From NCBI GenBank assembly GCA_039096225.1, contig JBBPEB010000005.1, positions 939,501-1,003,500 of the forward strand: 64,000 nucleotides of DNA, in the 5' to 3' direction. The stretch comes from Blastocystis sp. Blastoise (lineage: Eukaryota; Sar; Bigyra; Opalinata; Blastocystidae). The notes under the pieces were generated by a model. The model did no database searches. It worked only from the letters and a program-made list of their open reading frames with translations, and was not told the DNA's origin. Both the position numbers and the translations under genes were made by a program. Of this stretch, positions 33,393-43,576 are shown piece after piece (position 1 is the first letter of the stretch; every line of letters begins with the position of its first letter).

Positions 33393-33459
33393 CTTTATGC
33401 TCTAGAAGGAGAGAAGCAATCATTATAGATTGTTTTCAGGTTCAATTCCTGACATGAAG
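33393..33459 (+). ncRNA. tRNA-like element (Helitron copy 2, second)
   Basis: CTTTAT (33393-33398) pairs with ATGAAG (33454-33459). The T arm is intact at 33436-33452. Near-identical to 11088-11154, so this one is better preserved than the first tRNA-like element. Confidence 0.5.
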
Positions 33460-35437
33460 TGTTATTTTTCTCCTGTTTTTTAATATTTTTTTTTACATAT
33501 TATTATTATATATATATATTCTCTTTTTTAAATTCATTTTAATCCATTTTACTTTATACTTTTCAATTTTGACATTGCATACATATATCTAACTTTTTAT
33601 AGTTTTTTTTAGACTTCCTCTTCTCAACAACAGTCAGAATGAGAACAAAATCCATTTTAACTCGAGCAACTAAGTCATCTCAAAACTGTTTGAATCAATC
33701 AATATAGACGTGTATGTCATAATTTATCATTTTAAACTGATTTTCAACTCTCAAAAGTAAACAAACCAAACACACATGTTGACTTTTAAACGTTAAACTC
33801 AGTATTAAAAGGTTATTTTTATAGAGTAGACATAAAACATTGATTTAAACAAAAATGAATGGAAACAATCAACTCTTGATACAACTTTGCCATTTGACAA
33901 AACACTCATCCACAATATTTTCCAAAGTTCTTTTAGTAAAGTGTTTATATATACATGTTATGTATAAAATGAAAGTCAACTTCTTGAATCTCTTTGTTTA
34001 AGACACGCTTTAAAACATTTTGACAAATTGACAACCTTTAACTGGTTATTTAAAGTTGATATTTTAAGAGTAAACTTGATTTAGACCCTTAAACACAACT
34101 GGCATCACCATAACACTTTTAAAGACACTTTACCATTTGGTCATACACTTTGATCAAAACATTTTCGTCCCTTCTTTTAATATAATATAGATCATACACT
34201 CTAGTTTAATGAATAAACACTCAAATATTGAATCTCGTCCTCTAAGTTACTCATTTTTACATTTTTTTAAATTAAGACCCTTAGAGTTGATTTTTTGACT
34301 CAATTTTTCTACAGTGCACGAAATTCACGATTTTGCTCAAACTGAAGTAAAAATAAATTTTAAATAATAGTCACAACCCTTCACACATCCACTCTCTAAA
34401 AATTATTTTCTTTGTACTTTTGATATGTTGTAGAGCTACTACAGCTGTACACTAATTAATATCTCTAAATTTTTTATTCATAGTTTAAGACTATGTTTTA
34501 CACATTCTTTTGAATTTGACAACCTTAAACTATTTATTTAAAGCTCTTATTCATAGAATTGACTTGACTTAACATTTGAAACACATATAGACACCCTTTT
34601 ACTTTTTAAGACACATTTTGTCATTTGGTGATACACTTTGACCATCATAATTTTGACTTTCCTTTTAACATAGTATAGAGTATTATCTCTAGTTTACTAA
34701 ACAAAAGTCATTATATTGAATCTTATCCTCTAAGACCACTTAATTCACATTTTTCAGAATTGTGACACTCAAACTCATTATTTTAAGACTCTGTTTTAAC
34801 TATAGTAGTTTGAGGACCTATTGATTACAATACTGTAATATTAGTCGATTATAAGAAGATCAAAGAAAATATCGATCACTCAAAAATCGTCCTCAGGAGC
34901 TCAAAATTGGTACACCTAGGTTTTTTGACCTCCTGAATCAGAATATGATGTCAAATTAAGAATCTAAATTTGACCGTTAAGGCCTCACGTGTTCAATATG
35001 AAAAAGTATTAAAAAATAGATAAATATAAAGAATAAACACGGATAACGTATATTGTGGGATTGAGAAAAAATCAAGTTTACCCCATGTTTATTTTCCAAT
35101 TGTCTGGTCAACAATTTTTATCGGGACGATCCCAAAGAGCCAATCAAAAACGACTCAAAAATCATGTTTTCTGTTCTTTTATTAATAACTTTTTAATTAT
35201 AAACAATATCGCTTAACCAAATATATGGTGCACAACTACATGTTATATCCTATTGAACTGTGTTTCAACCAAAAGTTAACTCCCCGTAAGTTTAGAGGAG
35301 TTGTGGGTACAAACTATAGTATACCTTAACCAATCAAATGCATTTTCCAAAAACTGACCAATGGGAATTTTTTTGCCTATTCTCATATATATAGTAATGA
35401 TATACAATAAATTTTTATAATAAACTTTGAGATATTT

Positions 35438-36125
35438 GTTTAACGAATCAACTAATACTATATAAACAATAAATAGAATGAATATATAAAATATAAAAAA
35501 AACTATAAGAATAAATATATATTTCTACTAATAAATACTATAAGACCTATATATACAAAACTATAGATAAAAGTAAATAATTAAATTAAAAATAAATAAT
35601 TATATAAAACAATACTATTTAATATATATCTGAATTAAATATATCAAATAAATTAAATAAAATAACATAAAAATAATAATAATAAAAATATTTATATATA
35701 CCTAAAAAATGAAAAGGAAGAATTTTCTTTTTTAATTAAACCACTTTTTCAAGATTCGGTAACTACCCTAGAGTAATATAGATAGTGAATAAAGTAAAAT
35801 AAATAAAAGAATAAATAAAAATAAATATATACAGAAATGAATGTCTCCCATTCTCTCACTTTTGTTTTGATTTGAATTTATTTTGATTTAAAATCGTCAA
35901 CCATTAGTACATAAGTGATTTGAAGAATCTCATTCAATTACAACCTAAATAAATAAAATAGAAATTAGACAAAATTATTATATTTTATATTTATATACTT
36001 TTGAAGAGACCTGTGTGACTAAAGTGAAGGCTTGAAACTGTTAGTGACACCTATAAGTTCTAAAAATAAATAAACGATAACATAATTACTGATTAAGTAT
36101 TTGTATATAAAATAATTATAAAATA
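35438..36125 (+). repeat. 688-bp direct repeat, left of element B
   Basis: Begins GTTTAACGAATC and runs to within a base or two of the element B terminus. The same 688 bp follow element B at 61476-62163 in the same orientation, with no indel and no difference that I noticed. The outer flanks are unrelated. No gene is seen; a few splice-like borders occur. Confidence 0.85.
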
Positions 36126-36126
36126 A

Positions 36127-36246
36127 TAATTCTTCCGTTCTTCGAACTGCAGAAGGGGGTATGCAAACCCCGCATAGAGTCTGCGCGACGCGCGCAGCCA
36201 TAAGCGGGGAAGTCATCCCCCCTTTTTGTTCTCGACGGAAGAATTA
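36127..36246. repeat. Nested terminal palindrome, left end of element B
   Basis: 120 nt able to fold on itself with at least five nested stems; GC-rich in an AT-rich genome. The tip of the element is the base of the outer stem. Mirror copy at 61353-61472. Confidence 0.75.
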
Positions 36247-36839
36247 ATAACATTTCTGAAGTAAAATAACCATGGGAGTGTAGGGTAGTGTGTGTGTGTA
36301 TTTATTTTTTCCCATGTTTATTTATTTTTAATTTATTTGTGTTCCGATTCCAACGTGAAACGTAAAGTGATCAAGGAGAAACTCATAGTAATCATAAAAG
36401 AAATAAAATACACAGTCCAACCCTCCCCTTTACAGGGAATATTCATGGAAAATGACTCCATCGTTGGTAAAGTGAGTAAAATAATCACGGGAATACAGAA
36501 AGAAATACGAAAAGAAGCACAGAATGTGCTAAATAAACACACACCCCGACCCTCCCTTTATATAGAGAAAAGATGAAATGGATGGTTCTATCTAAAAAGA
36601 AATAATAAAAATAATCACGGGAATATATAAAAATAAAAATGTATGTATAGTGATCAATAAATAATATAAAAAGTCATGATAATCATAAAAAAATTATATA
36701 AAAAGAGTAAAGTGATCAAGGTATGTATTTATAGTGGGTGAAAGAAAAGCTGGTGGTGGTGTGGTCTTGTAAAAAGATGTACCCACCACCACGATTATAA
36801 CGAGAGACTTTTGGAAACAAGGGTGACCGATATGGAAAA
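36127..36839. repeat. Left terminal inverted repeat of element B
   Basis: Mirror of 60760-61472 (paired positions sum to 97599), differing by a few bases. The inner edge falls at GATATGGAAA, just before the recombinase heat-shock-element array. Confidence 0.85.
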
Positions 36840-36848
36840 ATATAAATT

Positions 36849-36896
36849 TTCTAGAATATTCTAGAACATTCTCGAAACTTCTAGAACATTCGAGAA
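36849..36896. promoter_or_regulatory. Heat-shock-element array upstream of recombinase (element B)
   Basis: Ten alternating TTC/GAA units starting at 36849, one every 5 bp, ending 89 nt before the ATG. Confidence 0.85.
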
Positions 36897-36984
36897 CATG
36901 AGAATCTTAGATATTTTATTTTGATTTTCTTATGTATTATTCTTTTGAAAATAGAAGTTTTAGAGATTCTACTTGAGAAAATCA

Positions 36985-37920
36985 ATGAAAAATACAAATT
37001 ATGACAAGTATCTTTTGGTTATACAGAATTCAAATTATTCTGATATTTGGAAAAAACGTTTAACCAATTATTTCAATTTATATATTTTCCCATTACCATT
37101 TAAAAAGTTCTCAGAATTCTTAAAGAATCCTTATTCATTCATGGATTATATGGTAAATGAACGTAAAATCAAAATTAGTCCAATGAAATCGTTATGTGAA
37201 TTGATTTTATTTATTATACGTAATGTTTCTTCATTAAATAAAGAAGGTATTTTAAATAAATGGTGTGAATTTTATGTGATTATCAATTCTATGTATGAAA
37301 AATATCTGGATAATAAGAAACGTACTTTAATTCAAGATCTTATTAAAGATGGTATTACGACTCCATATTTACATGAATATCACGATAAATTAGAAAATTA
37401 TAATCCATTACGATTAATATTAGATTTTTACTCCTATCTTCCTCCTGCTCGTGCTGATTATGCTCAATTATTCATTCTATCACCAGAAGATACTATTGAT
37501 CCAGCTATTCATAAGAATTATATTGTTTATGATAAAGAGAAACATACTGGTTCTATTCTATTAAATGATTATAAAACTGCTGGTAAATACTCTACAATTC
37601 AATTAGATGCACCAAAAGAATTGATTGAAGATCTAGAATTACTCTTAAAAAGAAATCCAAATCGTAAATTTATATTTGAATCTTCTGTAAGAACTGGATT
37701 TACTACTAAAGCATTTGATTGGTTTGTGAATAAGCATTTAAAACAAATCCATCCAAAATTGACCATTAATGCATTAAGAAAATTATATGCTACAACTACA
37801 ACCAATACATTCCAAGATATAGAAAATTCTGCTTCTGCTTTATGTCATAATGATTATACGCATATTAATTCTTATGTATCTTTAGAAAATAATAATTTAT
37901 TTAAAAAATTAATTGAATAA
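36985..37920 (+). CDS. Tyrosine recombinase/integrase, 311 aa
   Basis: C-terminal catalytic domain with the tyrosine-recombinase signature in order: Arg I in PPARADYAQL (R156), the beta-hairpin lysine in NDYKTAG (K197), Arg II in NALRKLYAT (R265; the usual His three residues earlier is Asn), His in LCHND (H288) and the nucleophile in HINSYV (Y297). The N-terminal 120 residues are helical, as in core-binding domains. It probably integrates or excises the element and may act on the terminal palindromes, to which it is the nearest gene. The ATG at 36985 is used; the frame opens 12 nt earlier with TTG. Driven by a ten-unit heat-shock-element array, hence probably stress-inducible. Confidence 0.8.
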   Translation: MKNTNYDKYLLVIQNSNYSDIWKKRLTNYFNLYIFPLPFKKFSEFLKNPYSFMDYMVNERKIKISPMKSLCELILFIIRNVSSLNKEGILNKWCEFYVIINSMYEKYLDNKKRTLIQDLIKDGITTPYLHEYHDKLENYNPLRLILDFYSYLPPARADYAQLFILSPEDTIDPAIHKNYIVYDKEKHTGSILLNDYKTAGKYSTIQLDAPKELIEDLELLLKRNPNRKFIFESSVRTGFTTKAFDWFVNKHLKQIHPKLTINALRKLYATTTTNTFQDIENSASALCHNDYTHINSYVSLENNNLFKKLIE

Positions 37921-37993
37921 TTTTATGTTTTCATGTTTGTTTTGCTTTAATTTTGAATATAACTAAACAACTAGTAATAAAAGGATATAAAAA

Positions 37994-38368
37994 TTAATTA
38001 AAAGGTAAGAAAGATAGATTATTATTATTATTTTGATATTGATTTTGTTGTTGATTACTTTTCATAGTTGGCATAAACATATTATTGGGTTGAATAAGAT
38101 TCTTATCATCTTGATATTGATTCTCATTCTTCATATATTGTTTATCCAATAGCATTTCAAGACGTTGATGAATCACAGGATCATCTATATAAAGTAACAT
38201 GTTTCTACAGTAACTCAATTGCAAATCACTAAGATTCTTGTTGTTATTATTATTTAAAAATTGTTCTAATAGATTTGCTATTTCATTCTTTTTGGATTTA
38301 ATTCCTTCTTCTTTTAGATTCTTCATCACACGACAAAAATAAGAATAACTAAGATATTTCTTGTTCAT
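37994..38368 (-). CDS. 124-aa protein of unknown function
   Basis: ATG at 38368. The first 80 residues are Lys/Leu-rich and helical (a small DNA-binding or scaffold fold is possible), then an Asn/Gln-rich tail. It has its own heat-shock element 96 nt upstream and converges with the recombinase. Identical in both elements, so probably under constraint or recently homogenised. Confidence 0.55.
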   Translation of the reverse strand: MNKKYLSYSYFCRVMKNLKEEGIKSKKNEIANLLEQFLNNNNNKNLSDLQLSYCRNMLLYIDDPVIHQRLEMLLDKQYMKNENQYQDDKNLIQPNNMFMPTMKSNQQQNQYQNNNNNLSFLPFN

Positions 38369-38463
38369 TATTAAAATTAACCAATGATTAAACAAAACAA
38401 ATTAATTATATAAAATACTAATATAATAAATTAAAGATTCTACAAATAGAGCCAGTTCAAAAT

Positions 38464-38486
38464 GAATGTTCTAGAATGTTCTAGAA
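38464..38486. promoter_or_regulatory. Five-unit heat-shock element upstream of 124-aa gene (element B)
   Basis: GAA-TTC-GAA-TTC-GAA at 5-bp spacing, overlapping the 3' end of the 51-aa coding sequence. Confidence 0.7.
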
Positions 38487-38626
38487 CGTTTCTTGGACAT
38501 ATAAAAGAAAAGTAATATATATATAATAATCAGAACAATTTCAATAACTGACAGTATTTCATTTACATTCTCTAAAGTTGCTGCACTACGATCTAAGTAG
38601 TAATTGCCAAATCGTTTCTTTGTCAT
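38471..38626 (-). CDS. 51-aa small membrane protein
   Basis: MTKKRFGNYYLD start at 38626. One hydrophobic segment (about residues 23-42) is followed by a Lys/Arg-rich tail. Three substitutions from copy A, one of them in the hydrophobic segment. It sits between the protease and the 124-aa gene; a membrane-associated role is inferred from composition alone. Confidence 0.55.
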   Translation of the reverse strand: MTKKRFGNYYLDRSAATLENVNEILSVIEIVLIIIYILLFFYMSKKRSRTF

Positions 38627-38690
38627 TATAGTATTAAATAATAAACAAAACAAATTAATTATACAAAATATTAATATAATAAATTAAAGA

Positions 38691-38708
38691 TTCTAGAATG
38701 TTCTAGAA
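38691..38708. promoter_or_regulatory. Four-unit heat-shock element upstream of 51-aa gene (element B)
   Basis: TTC-GAA-TTC-GAA at 5-bp spacing, 65 nt before the 51-aa ATG and just after the protease stop. Confidence 0.65.
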
Positions 38709-38712
38709 GGTT

Positions 38713-39246
38713 TTAACAAGGCATAAGATTTCCATTAGAAATTAAATAAAGTAAAGAATAATAAAAGCAACCATTTGCATTACTTGTAGTTTTTTGGTGT
38801 TGAATAGGATTATATTGAATATTATGATTTTGAATAAATGATTTTGAAAAAGTAGGTTTATTTCCTAATGATGAATAGTGTTCTATGTTTTTATTACCAT
38901 TATAAATAACAGCTTCAAAATGACCATTATAAGGATCACTAGGACTTTCATGAAAGATCATATTAAATTTAGTTTGATCTTGATCTATATTTTGTTCAAA
39001 ATCATCATAACTATTATAATAATTATAAGATTGAGAATTCGTTTTATTTAATTGTTTCATAACATTTTCAGCACGATCACAAGCAACAGAAGAGGTAGGT
39101 TTATTTAAATAAGCATAATTATATAATTGAGATATTAAAGAATTTGGTATATTACAATATTGAGATAGAGTTTGTTTGAAATTATCAGGGGATCTAGGAG
39201 TAACATGACGAGTTTTATCAGATATAATAGGATTATCACAATTCAT
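38713..39246 (-). CDS. Adenain-like cysteine protease, 177 aa (virion maturation)
   Basis: The pattern fits the C48/C5 family. A His lies in a beta-strand context (NGHFEAVIY, H109), followed by an HYSSLG segment where the family usually has F-D-S-x-G (here the acidic residue is replaced by Ser). After it come IQYNPIQHQ (oxyanion Gln, Q149 or Q151) and the nucleophile in NANGCFYYSLLYL (C160). Family members cleave capsid and core precursors at Gly-containing sites, and the neighbouring basic proteins carry several GG and GSG motifs. The gene starts 32 nt after the 548-aa gene and lacks its own heat-shock array, so the two may be co-expressed. The loss of the canonical acidic residue lowers certainty. 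Confidence 0.58.
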   Translation of the reverse strand: MNCDNPIISDKTRHVTPRSPDNFKQTLSQYCNIPNSLISQLYNYAYLNKPTSSVACDRAENVMKQLNKTNSQSYNYYNSYDDFEQNIDQDQTKFNMIFHESPSDPYNGHFEAVIYNGNKNIEHYSSLGNKPTFSKSFIQNHNIQYNPIQHQKTTSNANGCFYYSLLYLISNGNLMPC

Positions 39247-39278
39247 TGAATTTTGAATTAATTTCTCATCTTTACTCT

Positions 39279-40925
39279 TTACCAGATCCCCTCCCCTGAG
39301 TTTTTTGATAACATATATTTCTTTTTTTTCCAAAACAATTCGTCACCTGCATTTAATGTTTCATTATTATCTCTTTTCTGTTTTATAATTTGTAATTGTT
39401 TTAAATCAGCCTCTTGGATTTTACGTTTTTTTCGTGCCACTCCTGCAGGTATTATAAAATCTGTATAAAATGATACTAATGGATTCAAATCACCACCTCT
39501 TTTCTTTTTAGCTTCTTTTCCTCTTCTCATTCGTTCTAAGAATTCTGCTTTACTTAATTTAACTCGACCACCATAACCTCTACGTTTAGCTCTTCTTGCA
39601 GCTATTCGTTTATCCCTTTCATCTTCTTTCCATTTTCTATCGACTTTCTCTTTATCATTTTGAGGGAAACCATAAATCTTATAAGGATAACTTTGTTTAT
39701 CACGAGGCATAGGTTTATAAGGTTGAGGAGGTTGCGAATGTTGAGGAGGTCGAGGTTGAGTAGGTCGATCAACTTGTTGTTGTGGAGGTGGTGGAGGTTG
39801 AACAACGGGTTGTGGATGTAGTCTATCATCTTCATCAAGAGCATCTTGCATTTCATCAGCTACATCATAATATCCTTCAAACATTTTATTTATAGTATTT
39901 CCAGAACCTATTTGCTTTTTCATTTCATTTAATGCTTGTTGACGTTTTAATTTTTCCATTTCAAATTCCATATCATTTAATTCACTTGATTGTTGTGCCA
40001 AATGTGTATCATAATAAGCTTTTCTACCTTTAGCAAAAGAATCCATACCTTTATCAACTACACCTAATAGAGCTGGTGCATAATCCATTAATCCGCTCCA
40101 GAATCCACCACCTCTTTTTACTCTTAATATACCATCACCACTTTGAGCTGAATCTAAATCTATATATTTTGGTATAATTGAAGGTCTTAACATTCTTCTT
40201 AATTTTGGATTCTTAATCATTTTCTTATTTTTAATTGCATTCATAATTGCTGAAGCAACAGATATAGGAATCTTTCCACCACGTTTTATTTTATGTTCAT
40301 AGAATCTTTTGAATTCATCATCAAGATCATGATGACCATCACCAACATATTGAGCTAAAATAGCTAATGCATCACGAGCTTTTCTATTAGCTTTTTTATC
40401 TACAATAGCATCTCTTATATCTAATACATTTCGTTGATACATATCTTTTACTTTATTTTTAATTGCATCACCAATACCAGAACCTTGATTATTCTCTAAT
40501 TTATTGATTTCTGATTTATTTGGAATAATTCCTCTACCAGATTTACGTCTTGGTTTACATGGATTTAATACTTTATATTGACGATCTTCACCATCTATTT
40601 TATCTTCTTCTGGACCAGCTGCTTTCATTACACCTTTACCTGCTGCTCTAGCACGAATTAAAGCACCATTTCCTTGTGGAACAGCATCTTTACCAAATGT
40701 TTTAGAACGATCTACATAATCATCTTCTTTACCATCATGTATTTCTTTACTTTCTAAAGTAGACACAGGCATAGATGAATTTGGACCTATTTCATGAAAT
40801 ATTGGATTATATTGATCCATTTTATGTAATGGTTGTGTATTATATCGCCTATATTCTTTTCCAGTTGAAATTAAATTCATACCAAAAGTACCAGGACTTG
40901 GCATTCCTAATATACAACTTTGCAT
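39279..40925 (-). CDS. Basic GG-rich virion-type protein, 548 aa
   Basis: Lys/Arg-rich with repeated GG and GSG motifs (around residues 154, 216, 276, 340 and 485), a RGGGFWSG-type segment followed by an amphipathic stretch near 275-300, a proline/glutamine-rich linker (about 375-410) and a strongly basic C-terminal third. Its N-terminus resembles that of the 496-aa protein (58944-60434): a G(M/V)N...TG.EYR.Y block, then PNS. Composition and context, next to the protease, suggest a minor virion or core protein processed by that protease. An A_AAA_AAG heptamer lies near its end. Confidence 0.6.
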   Translation of the reverse strand: MQSCILGMPSPGTFGMNLISTGKEYRRYNTQPLHKMDQYNPIFHEIGPNSSMPVSTLESKEIHDGKEDDYVDRSKTFGKDAVPQGNGALIRARAAGKGVMKAAGPEEDKIDGEDRQYKVLNPCKPRRKSGRGIIPNKSEINKLENNQGSGIGDAIKNKVKDMYQRNVLDIRDAIVDKKANRKARDALAILAQYVGDGHHDLDDEFKRFYEHKIKRGGKIPISVASAIMNAIKNKKMIKNPKLRRMLRPSIIPKYIDLDSAQSGDGILRVKRGGGFWSGLMDYAPALLGVVDKGMDSFAKGRKAYYDTHLAQQSSELNDMEFEMEKLKRQQALNEMKKQIGSGNTINKMFEGYYDVADEMQDALDEDDRLHPQPVVQPPPPPQQQVDRPTQPRPPQHSQPPQPYKPMPRDKQSYPYKIYGFPQNDKEKVDRKWKEDERDKRIAARRAKRRGYGGRVKLSKAEFLERMRRGKEAKKKRGGDLNPLVSFYTDFIIPAGVARKKRKIQEADLKQLQIIKQKRDNNETLNAGDELFWKKKKYMLSKNSGEGIW

Positions 40926-41000
40926 TTTTTTATTTCAATTATAAAATTATTTATAAACAAAACAAATATATTAATAAAAAATAAATTTAACATTAAAAAT

Positions 41001-41594
41001 TTATAAATTAGTTAAATCAATAATAGTATCATTACTATTAGTATTCTTCGTAGATTTATCGATGACTTTAATAGAACGAGCATATAAACCAATATAATAC
41101 TTGTTATTATAACGATGAATACCATGTATTGTAAATAATACTTTACATAACGTATTTGGTGGAATATACTTTTCACGTATTTCTTCGTAAGTTAACTTAG
41201 GATCTTTACCGATATTAATCTTCTTATCTCTTTTATCAGTAATATCAATAGTAACATTCTTCGATGCATTAATAGGTACTTTAATTGTAATCTTATACTT
41301 ACCATTATCCATACGTACAAAATTAACAATATCACCATCAGGACATAATTCACATAATTTACGATAAAGTTCTTTATAAGCAGTTAAGAATACTTGATTA
41401 TCATCTTCAATTGTTAATAAAGTCCATTTATCACGTGTAACAATATAACCAAATAAACATGGTGTAGCATCAGTAGAAATACATACACGATGATTATTAT
41501 TTAAAAGAACAGCATTTTCTTTGGTGTCATCCCATTGTAAATTAAAGTTAGAAGTATCAAGAATAGTAGGTTTTTTAAATTCAGTTGTAGACAT
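41001..41594 (-). CDS. Putative ssDNA-binding protein, 197 aa
   Basis: Mixed beta-rich protein: N-terminal region with LQWDDTKENAV, central alternating strands, then a C-terminal block (CKVLFTIHGIHRYNNKYYIGLYARSIKV, residues ~150-178) that resembles the last strands of viral OB-fold ssDNA-binding proteins. It is highly charged, with no catalytic motif. Placement among the replication genes and a ten-unit heat-shock-element array 77 nt upstream favour an early replication role. The family assignment is by eye and tentative. Confidence 0.42.
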   Translation of the reverse strand: MSTTEFKKPTILDTSNFNLQWDDTKENAVLLNNNHRVCISTDATPCLFGYIVTRDKWTLLTIEDDNQVFLTAYKELYRKLCELCPDGDIVNFVRMDNGKYKITIKVPINASKNVTIDITDKRDKKINIGKDPKLTYEEIREKYIPPNTLCKVLFTIHGIHRYNNKYYIGLYARSIKVIDKSTKNTNSNDTIIDLTNL

Positions 41595-41671
41595 TTTTAG
41601 TTAAGTATTTAGTAAAAATATAAGTATTTTAATACTAATATATTACGATATTCTTTTCAAATGAATCAATT

Positions 41672-41719
41672 TTCCAGAAGGTTCTAGAAGGTTCTAGAAG
41701 GTTCGAGAAGGTTCTAGAA
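41672..41719. promoter_or_regulatory. Heat-shock-element array upstream of 197-aa gene (element B)
   Basis: Ten units, TTC at 41672 to GAA at 41717-41719, every 5 bp. The terminator of the small RNA ends inside its far edge. Confidence 0.85.
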
Positions 41720-41819
41720 AAAAAGAACACTTGAATAATCTAATGGAAACATTTTAACGGAATCGAACCATGATACTGTGGTTACATATTTCTTTAATAG
41801 ATCCATTAGACCATTCAAG
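41718..41819 (-). ncRNA. Pol III-type small RNA with A and B boxes (element B)
   Basis: Mirror of 20730-20831. The A box, B box, seven-T terminator and the long end-pairing hairpin are all kept. It lies between the 175-aa and 197-aa genes and on the same strand as both. Its role is unknown. A viral regulatory RNA or a tRNA-mimic primer is possible. Confidence 0.6.
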
Positions 41820-41916
41820 AATTCTATTTGAAACTATTCTATTCTCCATTTAAACTTTGTGTAATTAATTTAAAAAAAAAATAAACAAAACAAAATAATT
41901 AATTAAATAAAAATAA

Positions 41917-42444
41917 TTAATGATCAAATATTTCAGACATAGAAGGAATAGAATATTCGGATAATAATGAAACAATTTCTTTAGAATCATCATGAATCTG
42001 TTTCAAATCTTGTTTCTGACTTTCAATCTTTGTTTTTAAATGATCAACAGTACAATAAATACCATTTAATATATTATCAGCTGTTTCAATAGTTTGAAAT
42101 AAAGATTCGAATTGACTGGATATATTTGTTAACTCCTCATTTGTAAATAATAATGCTTGCTTATCAGGATTTGTATTTACTTGATCTTGAAATTGTATTG
42201 GTTGATTGTTAACCGAATGATATCTATCTGGATTTTTAGATACGTAAACATCATTGATTGGATGAATTTCTTGAGGTGGATCTTCAAACATGATTTCGTC
42301 ACGCGAATTAAAACAGAAATCATTATCATTGGGTAAAGCCATAGGATTTGCAGAAACACTATTTTCAAATGGATTCAACAAGGGGGATATCATGGCTTGA
42401 CCGAAAGGGGATAAACTGGCAGAAAGACTATCAGGAATTTCCAT
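41917..42444 (-). CDS. 175-aa protein of unknown function
   Basis: ATG at 42444 in the context AATCATGGAA, the same as the primase start. The N-terminal half is acidic with Pro/Asn-rich segments (SPFGQAM, NPFENSV) and looks disordered. Residues ~105-160 form a likely coiled coil. Expressed from the bidirectional promoter with the heat-shock element, so probably early. Confidence 0.6.
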   Translation of the reverse strand: MEIPDSLSASLSPFGQAMISPLLNPFENSVSANPMALPNDNDFCFNSRDEIMFEDPPQEIHPINDVYVSKNPDRYHSVNNQPIQFQDQVNTNPDKQALLFTNEELTNISSQFESLFQTIETADNILNGIYCTVDHLKTKIESQKQDLKQIHDDSKEIVSLLSEYSIPSMSEIFDH

Positions 42445-42842
42445 GATTATTTAAACCTTCAAAAGTATTTTTATACAATATATTAAATATACTATTTTTA
42501 GTGTACAGTTCTTCATTTCAGTTGCTAACAAAAGCCTATTGCTTCCAGCTGGAAAATAAGCCAATAAAATAACTTATTTCGTATGACACATCGTCGTCAT
42601 CGTCTAATTGTGTTTTACTAATTTTTTTATCCAATCAGATTACAGATGCCAACTATACTCGTCATTGAAACACAAATAAAAAATGCTAAGTCGACAAAAT
42701 TAGCCAATCAAATGAACCTTCTAGAACATTCCATAGAGATTCTACACTGTCTCCTAGAATATTTAATATTCCATTTAAATGTATTATTTATTTCATTTTG
42801 ATAAATATAAATTTTCTCTCTGTAACGATATTCGCGATTATA
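42445..42842. promoter_or_regulatory. Bidirectional promoter between 175-aa and 207-aa genes (element B)
   Basis: Carries a four-unit GAA/TTC array at 42714-42731, three CCAAT boxes and TGACG-type motifs, as in element A. It contains none of the TTGTTTTGTT motifs found after genes. Confidence 0.6.
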
Positions 42843-43466
42843 ATGCAATTTAATCTTTCTGCTGATTCCCGTAAATGTCTTCAAACTGTTCGTATGGAAC
42901 TTCTTAAGAATTCTAAGAAGGCTGTTGAAGTTCATAAGAATGTTCTTCGTGATATTGATTTACATCAGTCTCAATTGAATAGAGAAAAGAATCTATTGGG
43001 TATTGCAAAATCTAAAGAACGTCTTGCTTCTTTCGAAGTCGAAAACTATAGATCAGCTTTAAAACGTATAAACGCGGTTATTAAAGGTCTTGAAGATTAT
43101 GAAGAATTCGCTGCTGATATTTATACTCAACAACTTAATGAAGAACAAGATATTCAAGATATTATCAATACTGAAGATCTTTTAGAAAGTGATAGAACTA
43201 CTATTTTATGTTCTGAAGATTCTAAAGAACATTCGAATTCTAAAGATGATGATTTTGATATTATGAAATTCCATATGGAAGATGGATTTCTTTATGATGA
43301 AAAAGGTAAAGTTTATACTTATGAAGTTGTTCATGCTAAGAGTATTAACAAGATTAAAAGAGATCCTTCAAAACAAATGTATTTCTGGGATGGTATTTTA
43401 TATGATAAAAATGGATGGCCTCATTCATGTACATATATTAATAGTCAAGAACCAATTGAAATTTAA
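42843..43466 (+). CDS. 207-aa coiled-coil protein
   Basis: ATG at 42843; an upstream TTG-initiated extension is ignored. Residues ~5-100 form a Lys/Glu-rich helix with heptad pattern. An acidic stretch around 115-140 follows. The C-terminus has two related units (DGFLYDEKGKVYTY and DGILYDKNGWPHSCTY), perhaps a small beta-hairpin repeat. Identical in both elements. The family is unknown. Confidence 0.6.
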   Translation: MQFNLSADSRKCLQTVRMELLKNSKKAVEVHKNVLRDIDLHQSQLNREKNLLGIAKSKERLASFEVENYRSALKRINAVIKGLEDYEEFAADIYTQQLNEEQDIQDIINTEDLLESDRTTILCSEDSKEHSNSKDDDFDIMKFHMEDGFLYDEKGKVYTYEVVHAKSINKIKRDPSKQMYFWDGILYDKNGWPHSCTYINSQEPIEI

Positions 43467-43576
43467 TTATTTTTCTTGTTTATTTTTCTATTTTTACTTA
43501 TAAACTTGTAAAAAATCATTGAAAATTGTTTTGTTTATTGTATATACATTTAAAACACTAAAGTATAAAAAGGATG

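Larger units (their letters stand above)
28994..35400 (-). mobile_element. Non-autonomous Helitron, copy 2 (in spacer)
   Basis: Same orientation, termini and internal order as copy 1. It reads TC...CTAG on the minus strand, has the same 3' hairpin and lies between A and T. It is 6407 bp against 6389. It differs by lacking four introns (31440-31700), by a longer polypyrimidine tract and by a shorter TA run. Copy 2 lies in spacer DNA, which shows that the Helitron is a host-genome resident and that element A is integrated in the same genome. Confidence 0.85.

Noticed and set aside
32705-33457. A 250-codon frame rich in Phe, Leu, Ser and Pro
   Set aside because: It is the translation of a polypyrimidine microsatellite; overlapping frames give similar low-complexity products and the tract length differs between Helitron copies.
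36292-36576. A 94-codon frame present in all three TIR copies
   Set aside because: It opens without an ATG at its start, and conservation is explained by the TIRs being copies of each other; the frame also has an equally open antisense partner.
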